A stretch of DNA of 24,527 nt from JAZLIC01 sp045617225 (lineage in GTDB: Bacteria; Bacillota; Clostridia; Monoglobales; Monoglobaceae), in assembly GCA_045617225.1 (NCBI GenBank), contig JAZLIC010000072.1:1-24527 (forward strand). Reading direction: 5' to 3'. Below are positions 16,873 through 24,302 of the stretch, in pieces (positions within the stretch are counted from its first letter, which is position 1; each line of letters opens with the position of its first letter). The notes beneath the pieces are model-generated. The model was not told the DNA's origin, searched no databases, and saw only the letters and a program-made list of their open reading frames with translations. Position numbers and translations under genes: made by a program.

Positions 16873-17769
16873 ATGGTTTCTGTTATTATACCTTCATATG
16901 GTGCAGACGAAAATATTACTCGTGCCATAGATAGTGTGCTTGCACAAACATACAGGGATTTTGAAGTTATTGTTGTAGATGATAACGGACTTGGCACGGA
17001 AAATCAAATTAAAACCGAGGAATACTTAAAGGATTATATACAGGCTGATAAGATAAAATATATTCCCCACGAAGTAAACAAAAACGGTTCTGCCGCAAGA
17101 AATACCGGTTTTAGAGCGTCACAGGGAAAGTATATTGCATTGCTTGATGACGATGATGAGTATACACCGGACAGACTTTTAAATCAGGTAAAATATTTAG
17201 AAAGTCACGCCGACTGTGGTATGTGCTATTGCAGTTACAGGAGAGTAAACAAGAATAACAAATTGATGGTTGAAGTTGCTGCAAAGAAGTGCGGTGATAT
17301 GCTGTTTGATGTACTGATGCATAAGCCTACGCTTACATCAGGCTCACTGCTTATTAAGCGTGAGGTATGGGAGGATATGCACGGCTTTGATGATAGTTTC
17401 AGACGCCATCAGGATTGGGAGTTTACAACACGCATTGCCGGAAAGTACAGAATATGTGCTATGCCTGAGGTGGGCCTTATAAAGCATATGGAAGGGCGTA
17501 ATGCTCCAAAGGATTTGGAAGTTTATGCGGAAAATCGCAGGAAGTACATTGAAAAGGTGATGCCTCAAATTAAGTTGTTACCGAGAGAAAAAAGAAAAAG
17601 AGTTTTGGCGGAAAATTATTGTGAGGTTACACTTAAATACCTTCAAAAGAAGGATATTAAAGGCTTTCTGAGAGAGTATAAAAAATTAGACCTTGGTATA
17701 TATGGCGTTGAATTTTTCATAAGAAGGATAAAGTATACTTTCCTTAAAAAGTTTGTTCATAAATTTTAG
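16873..17769 (+). CDS. Glycosyltransferase family 2 (GT-A)
   Basis: This 298-residue inverting GT-A enzyme has the classic N-terminus VSVIIPSYG, VLAQTYRDFEVIVVDD with the first aspartate pair, NGSAARNTG, and the metal-binding run LLDDDDEY that contains the DxD. A HQDWEF segment (about residue 179) is the usual E/D-D-W-E acceptor-site motif. The C-terminus is strongly basic, suggesting peripheral membrane contact. A TTG at 16867 is in frame but only 1 nt from AAGGGTG; the ATG at 16873 is spaced 7 nt from it and preferred. Sugar specificity is unknown. Confidence 0.92.
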   Translation: MVSVIIPSYGADENITRAIDSVLAQTYRDFEVIVVDDNGLGTENQIKTEEYLKDYIQADKIKYIPHEVNKNGSAARNTGFRASQGKYIALLDDDDEYTPDRLLNQVKYLESHADCGMCYCSYRRVNKNNKLMVEVAAKKCGDMLFDVLMHKPTLTSGSLLIKREVWEDMHGFDDSFRRHQDWEFTTRIAGKYRICAMPEVGLIKHMEGRNAPKDLEVYAENRRKYIEKVMPQIKLLPREKRKRVLAENYCEVTLKYLQKKDIKGFLREYKKLDLGIYGVEFFIRRIKYTFLKKFVHKF

Positions 17770-17791
17770 TTACCGATAAGGGGTGGTAGAT

Positions 17792-18949
17792 ATGAATATT
17801 CTTATATTACCGTCTTGGTTTCGTATAAAAAGAATTAAGACACTCGGTTCATTTTTTTTGGAGCAAGCAGTTGCGATGCAAAAAAACGGCCATGATGTTA
17901 CCATGATTTCAACGCAGGATGTTAAAACAGGAGAATACATAAAAAATGTATTTAGGAATAATCACTATACGGAAGACGGAGTAGAGATATATGATTTTTA
18001 TGTTCCGAATATAATCAGGATAACACCGGATATCAGGCTTAAATTTTATATTTCAAAAGTGGAAAAGATTTTCAAACGATTATTGAAAAATCAGAAGTTT
18101 GACGTTATTCATGCACATTCGTATTTTCCAAGCGGTGTTGCTGCGGTGTATCTATCGAAGAAGTATAATATTCCTTGTACATTGACAGAACATTATTCTT
18201 CGTTGGTTAATACAAAAAGGCCTTCTGATGAAATAAAGCATTTTACCAAGACGGTAGAGAATATGAGCGGTTTCGCTTGTGTAAGCGAGAGCTTTGGCGA
18301 GAAAATTGCGGAAAAGTTTGATTTAAAGCAATTGCCTGAGGTTATGCCAAATGTATTAAACCCGTTGTTTAAATATGCCGAGCCGATAAAGAAGGATAAG
18401 TTCACCTTTGTAAGTGTGGCGAGGTTTGTTCCGCTGAAAAGGACAGAAATGGTTATTAAAGCGATGAGTAAGCTTATAAACGAAGGCTACAATGTTTGCT
18501 TGAAAGTTGCCGGTGACGGTCCATCCAGAGAAAATGTAGAAAATGCCGTAAAAGAGTTTGGCGTTGAGGAGCATGTTGAGCTTTTGGGTAACTTGCCGAG
18601 AGAAAAGGTATATAAGCTGTACCAAGAAGGTGATGCTTTTGTAATGGTAAGCACGATAGAAACATTTGGTGTTGTCTATATGGAGGCGCTTGCAACCGGC
18701 AGACCTGTAATTGCAAGCAGAAACGGCGGTGCAAATTATTTAGTAAATAATGATAACGGATATTTAATAGATGTAGATGATGAAGATGGTCTTGAAGATG
18801 TAATGAAGAAAATGGTTGATGGGTATTCAAAGTTTGATTTAAAGAAAATATCCGACGATACAATAGCAAAATATTCTGAAAGGAGCGTAGCACTAAAATA
18901 TGAAAAATTCTATTCCGATGCCATTAAAAGATTCAATGCCGTCAGATAA
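17792..18949 (+). CDS. Glycosyltransferase family 4 (GT-B)
   Basis: This second GT4 enzyme has 385 residues. The N-terminal domain begins MNILILPSWF and contains HAHSYFPSGVAA and TEHYSS. The C-terminal domain has the nucleotide-sugar-binding VARFVPLKR and the E290-x7-E298 motif in ETFGVVYMEALATGRP. GTG at 17783 is in frame but sits in the ribosome-binding region (AAGGGGTGG), so ATG 17792 is used. The last 50 nt overlap the start of the following polymerase gene in another frame. The end of this gene appears to be copied upstream of the second polymerase gene (see the duplication entry). Confidence 0.92.
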   Translation: MNILILPSWFRIKRIKTLGSFFLEQAVAMQKNGHDVTMISTQDVKTGEYIKNVFRNNHYTEDGVEIYDFYVPNIIRITPDIRLKFYISKVEKIFKRLLKNQKFDVIHAHSYFPSGVAAVYLSKKYNIPCTLTEHYSSLVNTKRPSDEIKHFTKTVENMSGFACVSESFGEKIAEKFDLKQLPEVMPNVLNPLFKYAEPIKKDKFTFVSVARFVPLKRTEMVIKAMSKLINEGYNVCLKVAGDGPSRENVENAVKEFGVEEHVELLGNLPREKVYKLYQEGDAFVMVSTIETFGVVYMEALATGRPVIASRNGGANYLVNNDNGYLIDVDDEDGLEDVMKKMVDGYSKFDLKKISDDTIAKYSERSVALKYEKFYSDAIKRFNAVR

Positions 18950-20237
18950 ACTTGTGATGCCTGTTGAAGAAAAAAAGAAGGCAGGCTTTTTTTCATATTT
19001 ACTTATTGGGGTTTTGGTTGTTAGTGCAATATATGGCCCGGATTTCCCGGGTTTTCCGCTTAGACCTTTTACTGCTGCTTCGTTCGTAATAATTTTTTTC
19101 AGAGCGTTAAATGACATGAAGGCGGAATTTAGATTTTTTAATGCTACAATGTATAGCGACAAAATATGGAAAGCTACCTTGATTTCTACTTTTGTTATAT
19201 TGTTTTGGTCTTTTGTGACATTAGTATGGGCGGAAAACAGATATGACACCTTAGTCGGAATAACTATTTGGGCTTGCGAGTTTTCCTGCATCATCTTATG
19301 TGGAGAATTTACCAAGAATAGCAAAAAGGCTGCTATTTTTACGGCACAGGTATATACGATTGTGCTTATTATAACCTGCGGAATAGGTATTTACGAGTCG
19401 TTTACGGGCCATTATTTAAAAGCAGGTGCAAAAGCTGCTATGGACTATAACTTTGCTAAAAATGTTTTTGGACTTTTTAGACCATCTGCACACTTTCTGA
19501 ACATAAATAATTACGCTACATTTGTTCAACTTGCGTTGCCAATGGCGTTTATTGCCACAAGCGAGATGAAAGGCAAAGGCGTTATGAATATTATTATTAT
19601 GGCACTGGTAGAGATGCTAATTTTATTTGGCGGCTCTAATACCGCTTTGTTAGTTTTCTGTATAACTTTTACATTATATATTTTTATGAACAGAAAAAGT
19701 ATGTTGACGTGGGTGTTGCTCGTTTCGATAATTATGGCTGTTATAGCGTTTAGTGCCATACTACTTGAATTGTTCTCTGATATACTGTCAATGAGCTTGT
19801 ATGCACAAGAATCTCAGCCGAGATGGCAGATATGGGAAAATATTCTTCGGGTTTGCAGAGAATATTATTATATGGGAATCTCGCCGAATAACTCAGAAAA
19901 TTTGGAGTTTTTTGTATTTGGACAGGCGCATAATTATTTCCTGTCAATATTTCAGGACTTGGGAATTATCGGTATAACGGCGTATATGTATATGTTCTTT
20001 TCGTTTTTGAAAAATACATTTATTGTTTACCGAAAAGGATGGGGCAATGCTACAAAATATTGTCTTATGTTTTTAATAATCTTCCCATTGTCAACTATGT
20101 GTATGGCAAAAATGTTCGGTCACTATTTTTATTGGATGGAGTTTGGCATAATTTATGCATACATAAAAGGCGTGGAAGAAGAAAGAACAGAAAAAATGTT
20201 TGAATTTTCGGAATCAACTACATTAGAGATTCTCTAA
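18900..20237 (+). CDS. O-antigen polymerase/ligase-like membrane protein, copy 1 (Wzy/WaaL family)
   Basis: This polytopic protein of 445 residues has about ten to twelve predicted membrane helices and a short charged N-terminal tail. The large extracytoplasmic loop ends with the family signature AHNYFLSIFQDLGIIG containing H344, as in Wzy_C/O-antigen ligase proteins. These enzymes use undecaprenyl-linked glycans outside the membrane, either polymerising repeat units or ligating the chain to an acceptor. The start overlaps the preceding glycosyltransferase by 50 nt; AAAGGAG stands 14-15 nt upstream, rather far, and no other in-frame start exists upstream because of a TAA just before. It is paralogous to the next gene over its whole length. 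Which of the two polymerises and which ligates cannot be told. Confidence 0.85.
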   Translation: MKNSIPMPLKDSMPSDKLVMPVEEKKKAGFFSYLLIGVLVVSAIYGPDFPGFPLRPFTAASFVIIFFRALNDMKAEFRFFNATMYSDKIWKATLISTFVILFWSFVTLVWAENRYDTLVGITIWACEFSCIILCGEFTKNSKKAAIFTAQVYTIVLIITCGIGIYESFTGHYLKAGAKAAMDYNFAKNVFGLFRPSAHFLNINNYATFVQLALPMAFIATSEMKGKGVMNIIIMALVEMLILFGGSNTALLVFCITFTLYIFMNRKSMLTWVLLVSIIMAVIAFSAILLELFSDILSMSLYAQESQPRWQIWENILRVCREYYYMGISPNNSENLEFFVFGQAHNYFLSIFQDLGIIGITAYMYMFFSFLKNTFIVYRKGWGNATKYCLMFLIIFPLSTMCMAKMFGHYFYWMEFGIIYAYIKGVEEERTEKMFEFSESTTLEIL

Positions 20238-20304
20238 CGGAATGTTAAAATAATATTTTGGCTTGATTTACTAATAATGCAGGAAAGAGGTGTGGCACTA
20301 AAAT

Positions 20305-21630
20305 ATGACAGATTATACGTTGGCACCGGAGGAAACTTTGATTGAGATAACTGAGCCGGTGCCACAGACAAATGCTTTGAATTTTAAAAAGCACAAAATT
20401 AGTTTTTGGGCATATTTGTTTATAACCGTTTTTGTAGTTTCTGCTATATATGGTTCGGAACTTCCGGGATTTCCGCTTCGTTATTTTGCGGTGATATCTT
20501 TTTTGACGATTGTTTTCAGAGCTTTATATGATGTGGAGGCGGAATTTAGATTTTATAACACTATAACTTGTTCTGATAGAATTTGGAAGGCTGTATTGAT
20601 TTCGGCAGGTGTTATATTGCTATGGTCGTTAGTGACAATGCTTTGGGCGACAAGTCGAATTGCTACGGCTCAAGGTATATTGATTTGGGTGTGCGAGCTT
20701 GGCTGCATTATTATGGCAGGCGAGTTTATCAGGGGTAAAAAAAGAGCAATTTTTGCAGCACAGATATATACGATTATTCTTGTTATAACTTGTATAATAG
20801 GCATATATGAATCTTTTACTGCTGATTATATAAAGGCTAATATAAAAGAGGTTTCAAATATTTATGCTTCTACAAATATGTTTGGACTTCACAGACCTTA
20901 TGCACACTTTTATAATATCAACAACTATGCTACATTTGTGCAGCTCGGGATGCCCATGGTGTTTATTGCAACAAGTGATATGAAATGGAAAGGCATTATA
21001 AACATTATTATTATGGCATTGGCAGAAGCGGTAATCTTGCTTGGCGGTTCCAATACGGCTATGATTATATTTGCAATTACTTTTACTTTGTATGTATATA
21101 TGAACAGAAAGAGTATGCTGACATGGGTGCTTGTTTTTGCAGTAATTCTGGCTATTATTTCGTTCAGCAGTATATTGTTTGAGTTATTTTCCGATGTACT
21201 ATCCAAAAATTTGTATGCACAAGAATCTCAGCCGAGATGGCAGATATGGGAAAATATCCTTCAGGTTTGCAAAGAATATCATTATATGGGAATCTCGCCG
21301 AATAACTCAGAAAATTTGGAGTTTTTTGTATTTGGACAGGCGCATAATTATTTCCTGTCAATATTTCAGGACTTGGGAATTATCGGTATAACTGCATACA
21401 TGTATATGTTCTTTTCATTTTTAAAAAATACATTTACTATTTACCGAAAAGGATGGGGAGAGGCTACAAAATATTGTCTTATGTTTTTAATAATCTTCCC
21501 GATGTCAACTATGTGCATGGCAAAAATGTTTGGTCATTATTTCTATTGGATGGAGTTTGGTATAATTTATTCGTACATAAAAGGCGTGGAAGAAGAAAAA
21601 ATTTTGATGTTGCAGGAGCTGGCAACTTAA
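20305..21630 (+). CDS. O-antigen polymerase/ligase-like membrane protein, copy 2 (Wzy/WaaL family)
   Basis: This 441-residue tandem paralogue of the preceding gene has the same helix pattern and the same AHNYFLSIFQDLGIIG signature, with H347. The N-terminal two thirds differ at many residues (for example YGSELPGFPLRYF against YGPDFPGFPLRPF), while the last third is almost identical, including a 112-nt stretch without a single difference. This argues for recent recombination or gene conversion in the 3' part. The initiator region repeats that of copy 1 (GCACTAAAATATGA). The 67-nt gap before it contains no terminator. Both copies have intact reading frames, so neither is a pseudogene by sequence. 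Confidence 0.85.
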   Translation: MTDYTLAPEETLIEITEPVPQTNALNFKKHKISFWAYLFITVFVVSAIYGSELPGFPLRYFAVISFLTIVFRALYDVEAEFRFYNTITCSDRIWKAVLISAGVILLWSLVTMLWATSRIATAQGILIWVCELGCIIMAGEFIRGKKRAIFAAQIYTIILVITCIIGIYESFTADYIKANIKEVSNIYASTNMFGLHRPYAHFYNINNYATFVQLGMPMVFIATSDMKWKGIINIIIMALAEAVILLGGSNTAMIIFAITFTLYVYMNRKSMLTWVLVFAVILAIISFSSILFELFSDVLSKNLYAQESQPRWQIWENILQVCKEYHYMGISPNNSENLEFFVFGQAHNYFLSIFQDLGIIGITAYMYMFFSFLKNTFTIYRKGWGEATKYCLMFLIIFPMSTMCMAKMFGHYFYWMEFGIIYSYIKGVEEEKILMLQELAT

Positions 21631-21668
21631 AATTATACCTTTTACTAAAAAATTGGGTAATTTTGTTT
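21629..21668 (+). terminator. Weak candidate terminator after polymerase copy 2
   Basis: AAAATTATACC (21629-21639) can pair imperfectly with GGGTAATTTT (21655-21664), followed by a short T-rich stretch. The stem is AT-rich and interrupted, so this is only a possibility; read-through into the next genes is likely. Confidence 0.22.
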
Positions 21669-21708
21669 AAAATTATGTAGTAGTCGTATTGGGTTAATAA
21701 AATTTTTG

Positions 21709-21737
21709 TTGATTTTTTAAAAAATGTGTGATACAAT
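21709..21737 (+). promoter_or_regulatory. Sigma-A promoter of the CpsC-CpsD-CpsB module (extended -10)
   Basis: TTGATT (21709-21714), 17 nt spacer, TACAAT (21732-21737) preceded by TG one base before. The predicted leader is about 60 nt and contains the TTAATTAA palindrome and a short ATCAT/ATGAT hairpin (21774-21788) just before the ribosome site. Confidence 0.75.
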
Positions 21738-21801
21738 TATACAATATTAGGTTTAGAAGGCATTAGTTAATTAATCATTGCTTATGATAAGGAGGAATAA
21801 G

Positions 21802-22641
21802 ATGTTTGAAGAGAATAGTTTTTCTTATAAACGCAGTTTTAACGGAATGTTCTTTTTGTTTAGAAAATCCCTTATTGGTATGTTGATTTTGGGTGTAATC
21901 GTTGGTTTGGTAGTGAAAATTGGTATTTCTAAATTTCAAACACCAACTTATTCTGCTACATCGGCTATATATGTTGCATCGGCATCAGGTGCAGTCATAA
22001 ACTTTTCGGATTTGCAGGCAGGTTCTTTGCTTACTGCAGATTATTCGTATTTGATTAAGAGTAAAAGCTTTATTGCTGAGGTAAAAAGACAACTTAATTT
22101 AGGCGATGAATATCCGTCTTCAAAAATCTCTAAGATGATTTCTACAAAAATACCGACAAATACTCATATCGTTGAGATAAAAGCGGTGTCTAAAGATGGA
22201 AAGTTGGCGGCTGATGTTGCCAATGCACTTGCGGAAATTTCCGCCTCAAGAATTTCTGATATAACCGAAACCTCACATCCTAAGGTTGTTGAGTATGCGA
22301 TAGCAAAGAGGGTAGGCACTGATTCGACAACATCTGCAGGTTTACTTGCTATTTTAGCTATGGCGGTTTATTACGTAGTTGAGTTGCTTAAATTCTGGGC
22401 AGATGATACGGTACATTCACCTGAAGATGTTGAAACGCTGTTTGAAATTAACTCTCTTGGCATTGTCAATGGTGCACCTGATGATAAAGAAAAGAAACGC
22501 CGCCGTTATGATTATGACTATGGCGATAAATATGGTAACGGATATGGATATGGATATGGAAACGGTTATGGTTACGGAACAGATAGACCGCACAGAAAAG
22601 CTAAGAAGATTAAGAAGAAATCTGAAAATAAGGATAATTAG
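21802..22641 (+). CDS. cpsC: CpsC/YveK-type polysaccharide co-polymerase (Wzz domain) with Tyr-Gly-rich cytoplasmic tail
   Basis: This membrane adaptor activates the BY-kinase and sets glycan chain length. It has 279 residues: a short cytoplasmic N-terminus, TM1 (about 23-41), an extracytoplasmic Wzz region (about 42-178), TM2 (about 180-198) and an unusually long cytoplasmic tail of about 80 residues. The tail contains a Tyr-Gly block (residues 236-257, nine Tyr, including YGNGYGYGYGNGYGYG) and a very basic end (RKAKKIKKK). In the CpsC proteins I know, the tail is shorter and the tyrosine cluster belongs to the kinase only. ATG 21802 has AAGGAGG 7 nt upstream; the in-frame TTG at 21778 lies before that site. 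The kinase gene follows 55 nt later. Confidence 0.88.
   Translation: MFEENSFSYKRSFNGMFFLFRKSLIGMLILGVIVGLVVKIGISKFQTPTYSATSAIYVASASGAVINFSDLQAGSLLTADYSYLIKSKSFIAEVKRQLNLGDEYPSSKISKMISTKIPTNTHIVEIKAVSKDGKLAADVANALAEISASRISDITETSHPKVVEYAIAKRVGTDSTTSAGLLAILAMAVYYVVELLKFWADDTVHSPEDVETLFEINSLGIVNGAPDDKEKKRRRYDYDYGDKYGNGYGYGYGNGYGYGTDRPHRKAKKIKKKSENKDN
22525..22586 (+). repeat. Tyr-Gly codon repeat in the CpsC tail
   Basis: Imperfect GGATAT / GGTTAT / GGTTAC hexamer repeat encoding Gly-Tyr dipeptides, with an AAC interruption. It stays in the coding frame; similar repeats occur at the end of the kinase gene. Confidence 0.85.
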
Positions 22642-22696
22642 GTCGGGGTTTACACAGTTTATGGTAATTGAAATAATGGATAATGAGGTATAATAT

Positions 22697-23542
22697 ATGA
22701 AAAAGGTACAACTTAAAAACTTTGAAAAGCTTGAATATACCAGAAAAGAACAGTTTAATTCCCTTCATATAAATCTTGGCTTTTCCGGCGAAGATGTAAA
22801 GAAAATCAGTGTCACAAGCGCACTTGAAAATGAAGGAAAAAGCTTTATTGCACTTAATCTTTTGCGAACATTTGCTCAAAACGGTAAGAAAGCAATTTTG
22901 GTTGACGCTGACCTCAGAAAATCTCGTTTAGTTCAAAAATACGGAGCAGAGGTTGACGGAGGTAGTGATATTGTTGGACTTATGCACTATCTTGCCGGCA
23001 AGAATACATTGGAAGAGGTTATTTATGAAACCGAGATTCCAAATGCACATATTATCTTTGCAGGGAAAACAGTTGCAAATCCTGTAAACTTGCTTAAAAA
23101 AGAAAGATTTGATGAGGCACTTGATAAATTGGCACAGGAGTATGATGTTGTATTGGTTGATACACCGCCTGTTCAGCCTGTTATTGATGGCGTTTATGTT
23201 GCCGGAAAATGCGATGGCACATTATTGGTTATCAGATATGCTTTTGCCAGTACATTTGATATCAGGGATAGTAAGGAGCAGTTGATTGCGGCACATGCAA
23301 ATGTTATTGGCAGTGTAATCAATCGTGTTCCTTATAATACCGGAAAGTATTACAGAGCTTATAATAAATACGCCAAGAAGTACTACAAGAAGAGAAAAGG
23401 CTATGGCTATGGCTATGGATATGGCTACGGCAAATACGGTGGATATGGTAATTATAGCAGATATGGCGGATATGGAAGATACGGTTCATACGGAACCGGT
23501 GGCAGATACGGTGATTATTCCGATTCTGCATCAAAAAAATAG
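22697..23542 (+). CDS. cpsD: BY-family tyrosine kinase CpsD/CapB/YwqD-like
   Basis: This cytoplasmic bacterial tyrosine kinase acts with the CpsC-type partner. Autophosphorylation of its C-terminal tyrosine cluster controls polysaccharide synthesis and export. It has 281 residues. Walker A is ALENEGKS with K48 (Asn-Glu-Gly replaces the commoner Pro-Gly-Glu-Gly), Walker A' is LVDADLRKS (D70, D72) and Walker B is VVLVDTPP (D155). The C-terminal tail from residue 235 is built from Gly-Tyr units with Lys, Arg, Asn and Ser spacers: about 14 Tyr in the last 47 residues, with six more Tyr in the KYYRAYNKYAKKYY stretch just before. It lies between the adaptor and the phosphatase. Confidence 0.94.
   Translation: MKKVQLKNFEKLEYTRKEQFNSLHINLGFSGEDVKKISVTSALENEGKSFIALNLLRTFAQNGKKAILVDADLRKSRLVQKYGAEVDGGSDIVGLMHYLAGKNTLEEVIYETEIPNAHIIFAGKTVANPVNLLKKERFDEALDKLAQEYDVVLVDTPPVQPVIDGVYVAGKCDGTLLVIRYAFASTFDIRDSKEQLIAAHANVIGSVINRVPYNTGKYYRAYNKYAKKYYKKRKGYGYGYGYGYGKYGGYGNYSRYGGYGRYGSYGTGGRYGDYSDSASKK
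23399..23520 (+). repeat. Tyr-Gly codon repeat in the BY-kinase tail
   Basis: GGC-TAT / GGA-TAT / GGC-TAC hexamers, then degenerate K/R/N/S-Y-G units. The regular hexamers at 23399-23428 are liable to slippage, so tail length could vary between strains (inference). Confidence 0.85.
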
Positions 23543-23597
23543 TATAGTAGAAACATACCTGTTTCTGTGATTACTTTAATTGAGGGATGTTGCTTAA

Positions 23598-24302
23598 ATG
23601 AAAAACAAAGAAATTCTTGAATTTATTGATTTTCATACGCATATATTGCCGGGCATGGACCATGGTTGCACTTCGCTTGAAATGAGTAAAAGGCAGATTT
23701 CTTTGGCTGCTGATTATGGGTGCAAAAGGATAGTGACAACTTCTCATTTTTATCCGCACTTGCATGAAATTGATGATTTTCTTGAAAGACGGGAGAAGGC
23801 ATTTGACGAAGTTAACGATTACGCAAAAGAAAAGGGCGTAGAGATTACTCGCGGTGCAGAGGTTCAAATCTGCGTTGGTCTTGATAAAATGCCTGATGTT
23901 GAAAAACTGTGTATTGACGGTACTTCTGTTCTTCTTGCGGAACTTCCGGATATCCCTCTTGTCCCTGAAATGTATGAAACTCTGCACAGGCTTAACTCGA
24001 AAGTACGTTTGCTTATTGCACATGTTGACAGGTATAATTCAGGGGTAGTTGAAAATCTTATTGAGGCAGAGTATTTGTGTCAAGTCAATGCAACATCGGT
24101 TGCAAATTTTGCCTCACGCAAGGTTTGTATGGATTTATTTAATCGTGGTTGTGTTTTTGCACTTGGTACCGATATACACGCAGATAATGAGAAATACTAC
24201 ATAAATATGCAAAAGTGTTTGTCAAAGATTGGCGATACTCATTATAAGGTGGTTCAGGAACGAATGAAGAAACTCTTGGATGGTGGCTATGATGCGAGAT
24301 AA
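23598..24302 (+). CDS. cpsB: PHP-family protein-tyrosine phosphatase CpsB/CapC/YwqE-like
   Basis: This manganese-dependent phosphatase removes phosphate from the BY-kinase tyrosine tail, closing the control cycle. It has 234 residues (family about 240-255). Metal ligands are visible in order: H13 and H15 in DFHTHILPG, H50 in TSHF, E88 in RGAEVQI, H142 in IAHVDRY, and D192/H194 in GTDIHADN. The family usually reads D-D-G after ILPGM; here it is D-H-G (H22), a conspicuous but not obviously catalytic change. GAGGG stands about 11 nt before the ATG. The stop overlaps the next ORF, so the two are coupled. Confidence 0.92.
   Translation: MKNKEILEFIDFHTHILPGMDHGCTSLEMSKRQISLAADYGCKRIVTTSHFYPHLHEIDDFLERREKAFDEVNDYAKEKGVEITRGAEVQICVGLDKMPDVEKLCIDGTSVLLAELPDIPLVPEMYETLHRLNSKVRLLIAHVDRYNSGVVENLIEAEYLCQVNATSVANFASRKVCMDLFNRGCVFALGTDIHADNEKYYINMQKCLSKIGDTHYKVVQERMKKLLDGGYDAR

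Larger units (their letters stand above)
18878..21630 (+). repeat. Tandem duplication unit (about 1.4 kb): 3' end of GT4 plus polymerase gene
   Basis: Copy 1 begins near 18878 and copy 2 near 20283 (offset 1405, later 1414 after a 9-nt length change). At the start of copy 2 the frame that would continue the GT4 reads ERGVALKYD-RLY, matching the genuine GT4 end ERSVALKYE-KFY. Identity is best at 19867-19978 versus 21281-21392 (112 identical nt). Confidence 0.8.

Noticed and set aside
18893..19324. Minus-strand 143-codon ORF
   Set aside because: It is the shadow of polymerase copy 1, whose helix pattern and paralogue support the plus-strand reading.
22688..22696. TATAAT-like string before the kinase gene as an internal promoter
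   Set aside because: It is only a few bases before the kinase start and coincides with the ribosome-binding spacer, with no usable -35.
22510..23520. CRISPR-like or satellite repeat interpretation of the GGNTAY repeats
   Set aside because: The repeats are short hexamers without spacers and keep the coding frame of two recognised genes.
23571..24023. Minus-strand 150-codon ORF
   Set aside because: It is antisense to the CpsB-like gene, in which every expected metal ligand is present in order.
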